Shown piece after piece: positions 23,971-32,728 of a stretch of DNA of 38,107 bases (position 1 is the first letter of the stretch; every line of letters starts with the position of its first letter). This DNA comes from JBMOLK01 sp049325575. Its GTDB lineage: Bacteria; Bacillota; Clostridia; Acetivibrionales; Acetivibrionaceae. The translations under genes were made by a program, and so were the position numbers. The stretch covers positions 1 to 38,107 of the forward strand of contig JBMOLK010000295.1 of the NCBI GenBank assembly GCA_049325575.1. Reading direction: 5' to 3'. The notes under the pieces were generated by a model. The model ran no database searches, was not told the DNA's origin, and saw nothing but the letters and a program-made list of their open reading frames with translations.

Positions 23971-25077
23971 ATGAAAAAAGTATTGTGTTTGGTTCTGTCA
24001 GTATTATTGGTTCTAACCTCCAGCTCCTTTGTTTTTGCCGAAGGACATGGTAATTCGAAAGAAAAGCAGCGAAGAGGAGATGTACAGCGGGAACAAGTAT
24101 CAGAAAAAAACGAGAAAAAGAAAGTACATAGCGAAAAAGAAAAAAGGAAAGAAGAAATAAGGAAAAAAGTTCAGGAAAAGAGAAGAAATAAGGACAATTC
24201 AATTCCTGTATTTGTAAAGGGCAAGGATGTTAAATTTGATGTTCCTCCTGTAGTTAAGGGTGGCAGGACCCTTATCCCGGTAAGGGCTGTAACAAACGCA
24301 CTGGGCGCTGATGTTGAATGGGATGCAGAAACAAAAACCATTACAGTGTCAAAGGCTGTTTACAGTTCGGTATACGGTGCAACAACCACTGTAATAGAAA
24401 TAAAATTGGACAGTGATATCGTACTGGTAAACGGTAAGGAAGTCAAAATCGATGTGCCTGCACAGTTGGTAAACAACAGGACAATGGTTCCTATAAGATT
24501 TATCGCCCAGACACTTGAGCAGAAGGTTGAATGGGATTCTGAAACAGGTGCAGTTTCAATTGAAGAAGAAGAAATAACTGTAAGCATAGAAGTTCAAATT
24601 AAAGAGTTTGGTAAAAAGCTTAAAGAAAAACATAAGGATAAGCATGTCAAAAAAGCAATAATGAAAAAACTGGTGGAGTTAAAGAAGAAAAATAAAGATG
24701 ATTCAATTCCTGTATTTGCAAACGGTGAAGATGTCAAGTTTGATGTTCCTCCTGTAATTAAAGGCGGCAGGACACTTATACCGGTAAGGGCTGTTACTAA
24801 AGCTTTAGGTGCCGATGTAGACTGGAATCCGGAAACAAAAACAGTTACAGTTACAAAGGCTGTTTACAGCTCCGTATATGGTGAAACAACTACGGTTATA
24901 GAAATCAATCTGGATAGTGATATCGTGCTGGTAAACGGTGAAGAAGTCAAAATCGATGTGCCTGCACAAATGGTAAACAACAGAACAATGGTTCCTATAA
25001 GATTTATCGCTATTGTTTTAAATAAAAAGGTTGAATGGGATGCAGAAATTGGTGCAGTTATAATCGAAGAAGAGTAG
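23971..25077 (+). CDS. Exported protein with two copper-amine-oxidase-like N-terminal domains
   Basis: A 368-residue protein with ATG after AAGGAGG. A signal peptide (residues 1-23, cleaved near VFA-EG) leads into a very Lys/Glu-rich stretch (about 25-74). Two near-duplicate domains follow (about 76-198 and 245-367). Each has VPPVxKGGRTLIPVRAV, then VEWDAETKT, then VNNRTMVPIRFIA. They are joined by a second charged helix (about 203-244). This is the Cu_amine_oxidN1-like domain, common in secreted clostridial proteins and used as a structural or adhesion module; no oxidase active site is present. The duplication is also visible at DNA level. It probably lies in the cell wall or outside the cell. 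Confidence 0.85.
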   Translation: MKKVLCLVLSVLLVLTSSSFVFAEGHGNSKEKQRRGDVQREQVSEKNEKKKVHSEKEKRKEEIRKKVQEKRRNKDNSIPVFVKGKDVKFDVPPVVKGGRTLIPVRAVTNALGADVEWDAETKTITVSKAVYSSVYGATTTVIEIKLDSDIVLVNGKEVKIDVPAQLVNNRTMVPIRFIAQTLEQKVEWDSETGAVSIEEEEITVSIEVQIKEFGKKLKEKHKDKHVKKAIMKKLVELKKKNKDDSIPVFANGEDVKFDVPPVIKGGRTLIPVRAVTKALGADVDWNPETKTVTVTKAVYSSVYGETTTVIEINLDSDIVLVNGEEVKIDVPAQMVNNRTMVPIRFIAIVLNKKVEWDAEIGAVIIEEE

Positions 25078-25100
25078 TTTCAAGACCACGTACTCCCACT

Positions 25101-25147
25101 ATTACCCGGGCCAACACTTCTTACCCACCTTTTTGGGCCCGGGTAAT
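25101..25147 (+). terminator. Hairpin downstream of the exported protein gene
   Basis: ATTACCCGGGCC and GGCCCGGGTAAT form a perfect 12-bp GC-rich stem 24 bp after the stop. No T run follows, but the stem is strong. Confidence 0.5.
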
Positions 25148-25186
25148 AAATATAAAACTTATATAAAAATAAAAGTATTGTCAATA

Positions 25187-25240
25187 AGAGAGCATATGCA
25201 TAAGGCCTTTTTTCCCCTTAATTATATGCTCTCTTTTATT
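25187..25240 (+). terminator. Second terminator downstream of the exported protein gene
   Basis: AGAGAGCATATGCATAAGG pairs with CCTTAATTATATGCTCTCT, a 19-bp stem with two central mismatches, followed by TTTATTTT. Confidence 0.65.
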
Positions 25241-25253
25241 TTCCTATGTAAAT

Positions 25254-25306
25254 AGTGCTTTTTAACATAACAAATTTCCCGTCATTCATAATGTTAAAAA
25301 TGCACT
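25254..25306. repeat. Palindromic repeat element
   Basis: AGTGCTTTTTAACAT (25254-25268) is inverted at 25291-25306 with one bulge. The left arm and loop recur at 3221-3257. It may be a dispersed hairpin element. Confidence 0.45.
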
Positions 25307-25314
25307 TCCTATGT

Positions 25315-25359
25315 TGGTGCCTCGCATGCTCTAGAAAAGAATTACGTTATGAGGCACCA
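25315..25359 (-). terminator. Hairpin directly after dut
   Basis: TGGTGCCTC and GAGGCACCA form a 9-bp stem around a 27-nt loop, immediately beyond the dut stop codon. There is no T tract, so termination is likely but not certain. Confidence 0.4.
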
Positions 25360-25360
25360 T

Positions 25361-25858
25361 TTACCGTACTCCGGTGGAGCCAAAGCCACCTCCACGGTTC
25401 TTTCCTATTCCCTTTACCGAATCCACCATGGTAAACTTTATTTTGGGAACTACCTGGAGCACTATCTGTGCTACTCTATCACCTTTATTTATTTTATAGG
25501 TCCCTTTTCTGTTTCCCTTGGCATTGATGGACAGAATCTCATTTTCATCGGACGCAGCCGAAGTATTTGTCATAATTATCCCCAGTTCATCCCTGTATCC
25601 GCTGTCTATTGTACCGGGCGAGTTGGAAAGCCTTAGGGGTGTTTTAAATGAAATCCCGCTTCTTGGCCTCACTTGAATTTCGTATCCCTCCGGAACAGCC
25701 AGCTTAAGTCCTGTCGGAATTATTACAGTTTCTCCAGGACTTATGACTACATCCTCCGCAGCACAGACATCCATACCTGCATCCCCCTCCCTGGCATAGG
25801 CCGGAATTGTCGCACCTTCCCTGCAGACCTCTAAAAATACCTCAACATCATTTGACAT
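25361..25858 (-). CDS. dut: dUTP diphosphatase (trimeric dUTPase)
   Basis: I choose ATG 25856-25858, six bases after GGAGGTG; five upstream codons belong to the ribosome site. The 165 residues contain all five trimeric dUTPase motifs in order: DAGMDVCA, RPRSGIS, GTIDSGYRDE, GDRVAQIVL and GGGFGSTG. It hydrolyses dUTP to dUMP, keeping uracil out of DNA and feeding dTMP synthesis. It is the last gene of a leftward run, 38 bp after the U32 peptidase gene. Confidence 0.93.
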   Translation of the reverse strand: MSNDVEVFLEVCREGATIPAYAREGDAGMDVCAAEDVVISPGETVIIPTGLKLAVPEGYEIQVRPRSGISFKTPLRLSNSPGTIDSGYRDELGIIMTNTSAASDENEILSINAKGNRKGTYKINKGDRVAQIVLQVVPKIKFTMVDSVKGIGKNRGGGFGSTGVR

Positions 25859-25896
25859 TTTGTACACCTCCAAATAGTGCTTTTAGCATGTAAAAA

Positions 25897-28413
25897 TTAT
25901 ACACCTCTTAAAAAGTGCCCTTTTGTAAACCCTTTTTCTTTTATCTTATCTATTAAATCTTTATAATCTGCCAAAGCCTTTATATCATTATTCATAAAGC
26001 TCCTGTGCATGTCCACTATTTGCTTTACTTCGTGGGGCTTCTCATCTGTAAAACCAAGCCTTAGCATATCTATACCCGACGACTTTAATTTGCCGGTACT
26101 ATCCGCAAGGAGTAGTACATTTGCATTAAAGATGGTACTTCTACAGTCTATCCTGTCGCACACAACTGGAAACTCCATGTTCATCCTGTCTTTAAGCGTG
26201 AAATCACCTTTACTGCACACTGCACTGCACTTTGAGTTTTCACCGAAGTTACCCGCAACACTTCCGACAGGACAGTACTCGCTTGTCATCAGCGGTATTC
26301 TTCCATAGACCATTACTTCTTTTGTAAGTCCCGGAATTTCTTTTAAGGCTTTTATCTGGTTCAAATTAAGCTCCGGGGATAGGGTAACACCGTTAAATCC
26401 CAGGTCTTTTAACACCCCCATGGAACTGCTGTTAAATATGTTCAGGGAATAATCGCCCATTATGCTGATACCGGAATATGCCCTGGCATACTCTAAAGAT
26501 CCCAGATTGCCGATTATAAGACCGTCTATACCAAGTTCTACAACGTCATTAAGCCCGAATTTAATCAAGGTGTCATAGTTTCCCCTTGTTATGGGAGGAA
26601 TAAGTACAAAAATCTCCGTATCTCTTCCTTTGAGGGATGAAACTATCTCTTCACCCTTACCTTTTAAAAACATGCCAAAAGGGAGATACAGCCTGTCTAC
26701 ATCCAGGTTCTCAATACTGCATCCCTCTATAGGCTTGTAGAAATATGCCGAAATCTTTAATTTCCTTTCCTTATTTCGACCATTTCCCGGGAAATGTTCC
26801 AGGACTTCTATTTTTTCATCCCAATTATCCGGTTTTCTGCGGGTGTAGCGCGATGCCCTAGTCTTCTCAAGCTGTTCCAGTGCTTTACGTCTAACATTGT
26901 TTATCTCACTTACGGGTATTGAAAGGTTATTCCCCAGACCAATGTTTACTTCACTAAATTCAAAGGCAGTCTGCCCTGTCTTTCTGATCTGATCTAAAAT
27001 CCTTTCTTCGGTTAGTGGTCTGTTTACTGCCTCTTCGGGCATATACGAACCTTTGACTTCAGCTTCATTTCCCAAATCATCCTTTACTTTCAAAAACACT
27101 GGTTCCCCATGCCTTATTGTAATATTTCCCTGGATAAATATTTTTCTGGCAGGCTTTCCTGAAAAAGTCTCCCTTGCAATAGCATTAAGCTTCCTGTCGG
27201 AGGTCTTGTATACCTTATTTCCACGGGATATCCTTCCTTTAACATTTCCTATTGCTGCCGCTTCAAAGGGTCCGGCTTCACTGACATTTTTTCCGTTTAT
27301 TTTAATGGCTGTCACAATGGTTCCCGGGCTTTCATCCTCACCATTCCAGATCTCTATTCCATCCCCCATTGAAAGTTCTTCTTCAAGTTTTAGCTTAAGA
27401 GTACCGGAGGCTCTATCGTAGGAAATGACTTCACCCAGGTATATGCCCCAGTTCTTTGGCTTTTCATAGCTCATCATGTCCCTGCCGGACTTACCCCTAA
27501 AGTATCCCTTTGAAAATCCGCCCCTGTTAAATGCCTGTGCCAGCACCTTCTTATCCTTTTCTTCTATTGACTCATTGTATCTGCCTGTATTCTCCAATAC
27601 TTTATCAAGGTATTTTCTATATGTCCCTACTACAGCAGCAACATATTCAGGATTCTTCATTCTTCCTTCTATCTTTAGCGATTTTACTCCGCTATCTACA
27701 ATTTCATCTAAAATATCAATAGTACACAAATCCTTTGGGCTTAGAAGGTATGACTTGCCTCTAAGGTCAGCCTTTTGATTTTTAGAATATTTGTCTATAA
27801 ATTGATAAGGCAGTCTGCAGGGCTGGGCACACTTGCCCCTGTTGCCGCTTCTTCCGCCAATAATGCTGCTCATAAGGCATTGGCCCGAATAGGATATGCA
27901 TAGGGCCCCATGAATAAAAACCTCTATTTCAAGCATGGTATTTTGGGCTATATACTTTATTTCATCAATGGATAGTTCTCTAGCAAGAACAACCCTTTCA
28001 AACCCTAATTCTTCAAGAACCCTGACGCCTTCCAGGTTGTATGTGGTCATCTGGGTGCTAGCATGAAGGGGCAAGTCAGGAATCAGATTCTTTACAAGTC
28101 CTGCAAAGCCTATATCCTGAACAATGACGCCATCAATACCGGCAAGATATGCATCCTGTAAAAAGTCCAATGCTTCGGAAAGTTCACTGTCGGACATTAG
28201 AGTATTCATTGTAAGGTAAACACTTACATTTCTTATATGTGCATATTGTATGGCTTCTTTTAGCTTATCCAAATCAAAATTTGAAGCAAACTGCCTTGCG
28301 CTAAACAGTCTTCCCCCCAGGTAAACAGCATCTGCCCCGTTCTCAACGGCAGCCAAAAACGCATCCCAGTCCCCGCAGGGTGCAAGTAACTCCGCTCTGT
28401 TATTCTTTGTCAT
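25897..28413 (-). CDS. U32 family peptidase with DUF3656 domain
   Basis: An 838-residue protein. The N-terminal U32 domain carries ELLAPCGDWDAFLAAVENGADAVY-type residues and the Cys-rich signature around residues 168-200 (HGALCISYSGQC, then GNRGKCAQPCR). A DUF3656 region follows (about 380-540). The C-terminal third resembles a second, degenerate U32 module with its own cysteines (EYCPVGS, CSAVC, VCDRIDC). E. coli RlhA, with the same U32-DUF3656 layout, takes part in 23S rRNA C2501 hydroxylation, so a tRNA/rRNA modification role is more likely than proteolysis. The start follows GAGGGG. It lies between a phosphatase-fold gene and dut. Confidence 0.85.
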   Translation of the reverse strand: MTKNNRAELLAPCGDWDAFLAAVENGADAVYLGGRLFSARQFASNFDLDKLKEAIQYAHIRNVSVYLTMNTLMSDSELSEALDFLQDAYLAGIDGVIVQDIGFAGLVKNLIPDLPLHASTQMTTYNLEGVRVLEELGFERVVLARELSIDEIKYIAQNTMLEIEVFIHGALCISYSGQCLMSSIIGGRSGNRGKCAQPCRLPYQFIDKYSKNQKADLRGKSYLLSPKDLCTIDILDEIVDSGVKSLKIEGRMKNPEYVAAVVGTYRKYLDKVLENTGRYNESIEEKDKKVLAQAFNRGGFSKGYFRGKSGRDMMSYEKPKNWGIYLGEVISYDRASGTLKLKLEEELSMGDGIEIWNGEDESPGTIVTAIKINGKNVSEAGPFEAAAIGNVKGRISRGNKVYKTSDRKLNAIARETFSGKPARKIFIQGNITIRHGEPVFLKVKDDLGNEAEVKGSYMPEEAVNRPLTEERILDQIRKTGQTAFEFSEVNIGLGNNLSIPVSEINNVRRKALEQLEKTRASRYTRRKPDNWDEKIEVLEHFPGNGRNKERKLKISAYFYKPIEGCSIENLDVDRLYLPFGMFLKGKGEEIVSSLKGRDTEIFVLIPPITRGNYDTLIKFGLNDVVELGIDGLIIGNLGSLEYARAYSGISIMGDYSLNIFNSSSMGVLKDLGFNGVTLSPELNLNQIKALKEIPGLTKEVMVYGRIPLMTSEYCPVGSVAGNFGENSKCSAVCSKGDFTLKDRMNMEFPVVCDRIDCRSTIFNANVLLLADSTGKLKSSGIDMLRLGFTDEKPHEVKQIVDMHRSFMNNDIKALADYKDLIDKIKEKGFTKGHFLRGV

Positions 28414-28475
28414 AAATCCCCTCTGTATAAAGTCTTGTAATCTCTAAAATATGCTGCTTCCATATTCCTGTGCTC

Positions 28476-29375
28476 TTATTTTATGTCTAAATTGCTGCCA
28501 GAATATTTATCAAAAATCTTAAGTACTGACGGCATAATATCTATCAAAGACTCAACCTTTATATCACAGCCTTTTGGTATATCTCCCAAAATTATTGTAG
28601 GCACCTTGTTAAAGGTGTGTGTCTTAACAGTTACGTCTTCTATATTTCCATGGTCGCTTGTAATATATATTATATCCTTTTTAGGATCATAAAGATTCGA
28701 AAGCTCTCCCAAAAAAGCATCCAAAAGTTCAATCTCTTCAACAGCCAGATTCATATCCATCTTGTGACCGATTATGTCTGTCATAAAATGTTCAAACAGT
28801 GTAAAATCGAATTCCCTGCTTATTTTATACAGCCTTCTTGCTGCCTCCTTAGGTGTAATAGTATCTTTTGCATAACCGCCTTCTACAAGGATCTTGCCGG
28901 TAATATCATGGTATATCCCGTCTTGGGCTAAATAATCTTCTACAATTCTAAGGTTAAAGCCGCAGGAAAGCGTCATCACTGTAGTGACAGAAGGACGGTA
29001 TTTTCTTTCTTTAGGGTCCATAATCCTGCTGATGTACTCAGTTCTATAGACATTTGAATTGGTTACTTTAAGTCCCCTCTTTAGAAGCTCCTTAAAAAGG
29101 TTGTTTTGGTTTATTATTTTCTTTAATGTAACAGTAGGCTGCCCGTGTAAATGCCTTCCTAATACTTTTGATGCATTTACTCCTGTAAAAATAGCAGTCT
29201 GCCCGCTTGCGCTCTGTGGAAGACCCGGTACATCCAGGCATGCATCGGTAGGCATTAGATTAAATTCTTTTAAAATGTAGTCAAGATTTGGTGTTTTTGC
29301 TGCTGCAATTGGATTTACTGTCCTGTCATTCACACCCAGACCAAATCCATCAATAAATAAAAACAACATTCTCAT
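28476..29375 (-). CDS. Alkaline phosphatase superfamily metalloenzyme
   Basis: The start is ATG 29373-29375, after GGTGA (299 residues). LFLFIDGFGLG at the N-terminus holds the first metal Asp, PQSASGQTAIFTG the likely phospho-acceptor Ser/Thr, and YITSDHGNIED with a following KTHTFNKVP the C-terminal metal site (Asp-His and His). This is the pattern of 2,3-bisphosphoglycerate-independent phosphoglycerate mutase, phosphopentomutase and related enzymes. The protein is too short for PGM and lacks clear phosphopentomutase motifs, so the substrate is unknown. It is upstream of, and probably co-transcribed with, the U32 gene 62 bp away. Confidence 0.75.
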   Translation of the reverse strand: MRMLFLFIDGFGLGVNDRTVNPIAAAKTPNLDYILKEFNLMPTDACLDVPGLPQSASGQTAIFTGVNASKVLGRHLHGQPTVTLKKIINQNNLFKELLKRGLKVTNSNVYRTEYISRIMDPKERKYRPSVTTVMTLSCGFNLRIVEDYLAQDGIYHDITGKILVEGGYAKDTITPKEAARRLYKISREFDFTLFEHFMTDIIGHKMDMNLAVEEIELLDAFLGELSNLYDPKKDIIYITSDHGNIEDVTVKTHTFNKVPTIILGDIPKGCDIKVESLIDIMPSVLKIFDKYSGSNLDIK

Positions 29376-29450
29376 ATTTATCACCGTATATATATTTTAC
29401 TTCATCATTATATATTATATATTAACATAAAAATGTTTACACAAACGGGA

Positions 29451-29473
29451 CATAAAAAAAGCGCCTTTGCGCC
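29451..29473 (-). terminator. Terminator after zapA
   Basis: On the minus strand GGCGC, AAAG and GCGC form a short GC-rich hairpin followed by TTTTTTT. Confidence 0.7.
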
Positions 29474-29533
29474 AGTTTTATCATATTATCTTCATAAATA
29501 TTGAGATTACTCTCTAATGTAAGGCATAGTCTA

Positions 29534-29944
29534 CTATACCCTGGCTTTTGTGGCTTTATCCAGTGAATTCCTTACTTCATTCAGCTCTGCTTCCCTTTTT
29601 GCCAGCTCAAGCTGATAGTTTGTATTCTTATTGCTGACTATTGCATTCTCATTAGCCAGTCTGCGATTTTCTTCCCTAAGCCTTTCAATCTCTTCCTTTA
29701 AGTCTTTTACTTCCTTACTTAAGCTGATAACACTTTCATGTGCCTTGAAATAATCGTCGGCAACATTAATAGCACTAAGCACTGATGCCATTGATGTGCT
29801 GAGCTTGTTATTGGTTCTCATGATTGCATTCATTTTCTTATCTATATACAATGCAACCTTTTGTATATACTCCTCTGACTCAACACCTACCAATGTGTAG
29901 TCTTTTCCGGCTATTCTGACGTCCACCTTATTCTTGCCCGTCAT
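29534..29944 (-). CDS. zapA: Cell division protein ZapA
   Basis: A 136-residue protein with the ZapA N-terminal globular part (VRIAGKDYTLVG, then EEYIQKVALYIDKKM) and a long C-terminal coiled coil (about residues 75-130). ZapA crosslinks FtsZ filaments and stabilises the Z ring. The coiled coil is longer than in the B. subtilis protein, as is usual in clostridia. AAAGGAG lies upstream of the ATG. In many clostridia zapA precedes a U32 peptidase gene, and that order is kept here apart from a terminator and the phosphatase-fold gene between. A repeat element lies 57 bp upstream. Confidence 0.9.
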   Translation of the reverse strand: MTGKNKVDVRIAGKDYTLVGVESEEYIQKVALYIDKKMNAIMRTNNKLSTSMASVLSAINVADDYFKAHESVISLSKEVKDLKEEIERLREENRRLANENAIVSNKNTNYQLELAKREAELNEVRNSLDKATKARV

Positions 29945-30000
29945 AAGTATCAGCTCCTTTGTACATTACAAACTCCACCCTGAACACCATTTATTATCTA

Positions 30001-30101
30001 TAGAGATCGAACTGTAAAAGTAGATAAACAAGATAGGCAAGCCATTTGTATCAAATTAGCGGAGCGAATTATATGTTTATCTTTACAGTTCGTTATCTCT
30101 A
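30001..30101 (-). repeat. 101-bp MITE-like element, copy C
   Basis: TA at 30001-30002 and at 30100-30101 bound the element. It is inverted relative to copy A and nearly identical to copy B, apart from a few bases in the middle (GATAGGCAAGCC versus GATGGGCCCGCC). The rest of the 438-bp interval before the GH48 gene is AT-rich and without a gene. Confidence 0.75.
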
Positions 30102-30313
30102 AATAAAGAGACACATTTTTTAATATTATACTATATTTCGGCATAAAAATCATTTATTTTTAGCTAATACCTGATAAAATTATATGAGAATATTCTGGTA
30201 TTTCTCTTCTCTTTATTTATGCCAAAATATTGTTCAACTTTATTATAATATTAATTATAAAATTTTCCAAATATTTTTAATGGCATTGGTGTATATAAGG
30301 TATTGTGTGTAAA

Positions 30314-30348
30314 TTTAGGGGGGCCGATTTGATTACCAGCCCCCTAAA
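30314..30348 (-). terminator. Hairpin after GH48-A
   Basis: TTTAGGGGG and CCCCCTAAA form a 9-bp stem about 35 bp beyond the stop codon. Only ATTT follows on the minus strand. This is the likely 3' end of the cellulase transcript. Confidence 0.5.
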
Positions 30349-30382
30349 TAAACCTACAACTCTTTTATCGCATTACTTAGAA

Positions 30383-32593
30383 CTATACTGGAATTCCAAG
30401 TACTCTTCTCTTTAATATTGTATAGTCGGTTGAGTTGATAAGTCCATCATTATTCATGTCAGCATTATAAGGTGTAACAAGGATACCTGATGGAAGCGGT
30501 ATTTTAAGGATATATCTCTTCAACAGTGTAACATCAGTGGAATTTATTGCAGCATCTCCATTTATGTCACCCTTATATGGAGGAGGTGGAAACGGAGGAC
30601 TATATACTTCATTCGGGAAATAAGTAGCTATAACACCCATTGCAAGAGCTGTATCAACTTGGGCCCAGAATCTGTGGTAGTTCATTACAGGAGCTTCTTT
30701 CTTAACCCATGCATCATATACCTTCTGGTAGTCAGGGTCTTGTTTGTATTTTGTACGGATGTCTATGAACTTAATTCCAGGTTGGATCTTGTCGCCGTTA
30801 GGCATAGTTCCACTCCATCCATCTGGAACGTATACTTCCTGATCAAAGAAACGGCTGTAGTCTCCACGTGCTTCTACTGAAACTATACCCTTTCCTTCTG
30901 AACAGTAGTAGTTGTACCAGATAGCGTCAACCAATTTCTTAGCTATATTTAATGATTCCTGATCAAATGTTGCCCATTTCTTTGTAGCTGCTGCATAAGT
31001 TGCAAGTGCATTTGCCAATGATCCTGCAACACCAATGTCCTGACCTCTTGAAGTAACTGTTACATGGAGGTTTGGATTGCCTGTGTATGTTCCATTCCAT
31101 GTATCAGGCTGTCCATCCCAGTCTATACCGCCTGGTATTGAGAAGTTGCCATTTTCAAATCTAACTTCCTTCTTAACCCATGATATCCATTTGTCCATAA
31201 GGTCTTTAGACATTTGGTCTCCGGATTCAAGGTAGAGTTCAGCTATACGCTGCATTGACCATGCCTGGAATCCAAACCATGTGTTACTGCCTGGATCTTC
31301 ATATACAGGGTTTTCAACATATGCCATTCCGTAGAATGTTGATGTTCCTACAGGATATTTTTCATATCTTCCGTTCCATGAGTTGGTAGCTCCACCAGCT
31401 ATAGCACCTTCTGCTGACTGTAACCATCTGTAGAACTCTACCTGTCTCTTTAAGCTTGCTGTCCAGTCTTTCTTACCATTTGCTGATTTTGGAGCAAATG
31501 CAGGGTCATTTACCATTACCCATGCCTGCATTGGGTTCTGATATCCAAAGTGGTTGTGGCTTGCGCCGATCTTCCATGCCCATGAACTTCCTATACCGCC
31601 ACCCCATGATGTATACCATGCCAAGAGGTAGTGTGCACTGTCATAACCTGTACCAGGTGTCTTACCTTGTGCACCTATCTTCATGAAGTACTTGTCAAAC
31701 ATGTTGTATCTTAAGAAGTCACCAGCTTTAGTTGCTTTTGTTATAAGAGGAGCAACTACTGTTCCTTTACCCTGTGCTTTAGCCCATTTGTTTGCCCAGT
31801 ACATTGCCTGTACACCACGAGCATCTGCGTCAGGAGCGTTTGTATAACGCCATTGTCTTGAATATGACTGGTCTTTTGTGAAAAGATCAAGGAATCCGTT
31901 TGGTCCACCATGCTTGAACTCTTCTATTGATGGATGAGGAATTGTTTCCCAGGTTGATTCCTGTACTCCTCTTTGGAATGTGTTGATAAATGTAGCTGTA
32001 GTTCCTGTACCGAATCCATACCAGTTATCAACGTCCATGAGCCAGTGCATTGTGTACATGTTTGGACCATATGCTGCTGTCAAGTCAGTGTGTATAGGGT
32101 CGCTACCTACTGTTGTTCCTGTGAAGTCCAACTGGGAAGGATAATTATCTGGAAGTTCCCATTCTGGAGCATATGTAGCAGGTTTGTTTGGTGTGTACAT
32201 TGACATACCAGGCTGCTCTGTGCTTTCAGGAATCATCCATTTTTCAGTGATTTCCCATGCTTTTGCAAGTGGAGCCCAATCACCTGAAAATTGACCATAC
32301 ATTGCTTCAAGCCACATATAGTAACTGAAAGCTTCACTTGTTGTAACGTGACCTAAGTCAGGTGCTTCAACAAGCAATGTTTCGATTGAGTGATAAGGGA
32401 TTCCCTCATCTGCACTAAAATATCCGTGTGCAGGGTTTTTAATTTTTTCATAAAAATCCATAAACAGATCCTTATATGGTGTTCCTCTTGATGTAGGTGC
32501 CTTTGTAGGTCCAGCTGCAAATGCTGTAGCAGGCACCATTAGGGATACTAGTAAAGCAACTACCAATAAGATTGAAATTCTACCCTTAATCAT
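30383..32593 (-). CDS. GH48 cellulase with type I dockerin (copy A)
   Basis: A 736-residue secreted processive cellulase of the CelS/Cel48F type. The signal peptide ends near TAFA-AG (residue 26). The GH48 domain (about 30-655) includes VEAPDLGHVTTSEA with Glu76 and the general acid Glu87, equivalent to Glu44 and Glu55 of Cel48F. After a PPFPPPP linker, a dockerin (about 667-736) has two Ca-binding repeats, GDINGDAAINSTD and ADMNNDGLINSTD, each with ST at the cohesin-recognition positions. It releases mainly cellobiose from cellulose chain ends (usually the reducing end). It is the last gene of the cluster, nearly identical to copy B for most of its length. Confidence 0.95.
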   Translation of the reverse strand: MIKGRISILLVVALLVSLMVPATAFAAGPTKAPTSRGTPYKDLFMDFYEKIKNPAHGYFSADEGIPYHSIETLLVEAPDLGHVTTSEAFSYYMWLEAMYGQFSGDWAPLAKAWEITEKWMIPESTEQPGMSMYTPNKPATYAPEWELPDNYPSQLDFTGTTVGSDPIHTDLTAAYGPNMYTMHWLMDVDNWYGFGTGTTATFINTFQRGVQESTWETIPHPSIEEFKHGGPNGFLDLFTKDQSYSRQWRYTNAPDADARGVQAMYWANKWAKAQGKGTVVAPLITKATKAGDFLRYNMFDKYFMKIGAQGKTPGTGYDSAHYLLAWYTSWGGGIGSSWAWKIGASHNHFGYQNPMQAWVMVNDPAFAPKSANGKKDWTASLKRQVEFYRWLQSAEGAIAGGATNSWNGRYEKYPVGTSTFYGMAYVENPVYEDPGSNTWFGFQAWSMQRIAELYLESGDQMSKDLMDKWISWVKKEVRFENGNFSIPGGIDWDGQPDTWNGTYTGNPNLHVTVTSRGQDIGVAGSLANALATYAAATKKWATFDQESLNIAKKLVDAIWYNYYCSEGKGIVSVEARGDYSRFFDQEVYVPDGWSGTMPNGDKIQPGIKFIDIRTKYKQDPDYQKVYDAWVKKEAPVMNYHRFWAQVDTALAMGVIATYFPNEVYSPPFPPPPYKGDINGDAAINSTDVTLLKRYILKIPLPSGILVTPYNADMNNDGLINSTDYTILKRRVLGIPV
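30963..32329 (-). repeat. Direct repeat: identical internal block of GH48-A
   Basis: This 1367-bp segment (residues about 89-543) and 33309-34675 show no difference on line-by-line reading; the offset is 2346 bp throughout. Differences begin at 30962/33308 and 32330/34676. Confidence 0.85.
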
Positions 32594-32665
32594 CCTTTCC
32601 TACTCCCCTTTCACTTCGCATTATTTCTCTTCTTAGTAATATTATGTAAGTTATGTTGTTAAGAA

Positions 32666-32690
32666 AGGACCGGCTATTATCACCGGTCCT
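32666..32690 (-). terminator. Hairpin between the two GH48 genes
   Basis: AGGACCGG and CCGGTCCT form an 8-bp GC-rich stem with a 9-nt loop, 39 bp after the GH48-B stop. The following minus-strand sequence is TTTCTTAAC. It may be a partial terminator or an RNA-processing/stabilising hairpin that sets the relative amounts of the two messages. Confidence 0.45.
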
Positions 32691-32728
32691 ATAATTAAAT
32701 TTATTATCTTTTATAATGTTACCTGAAA

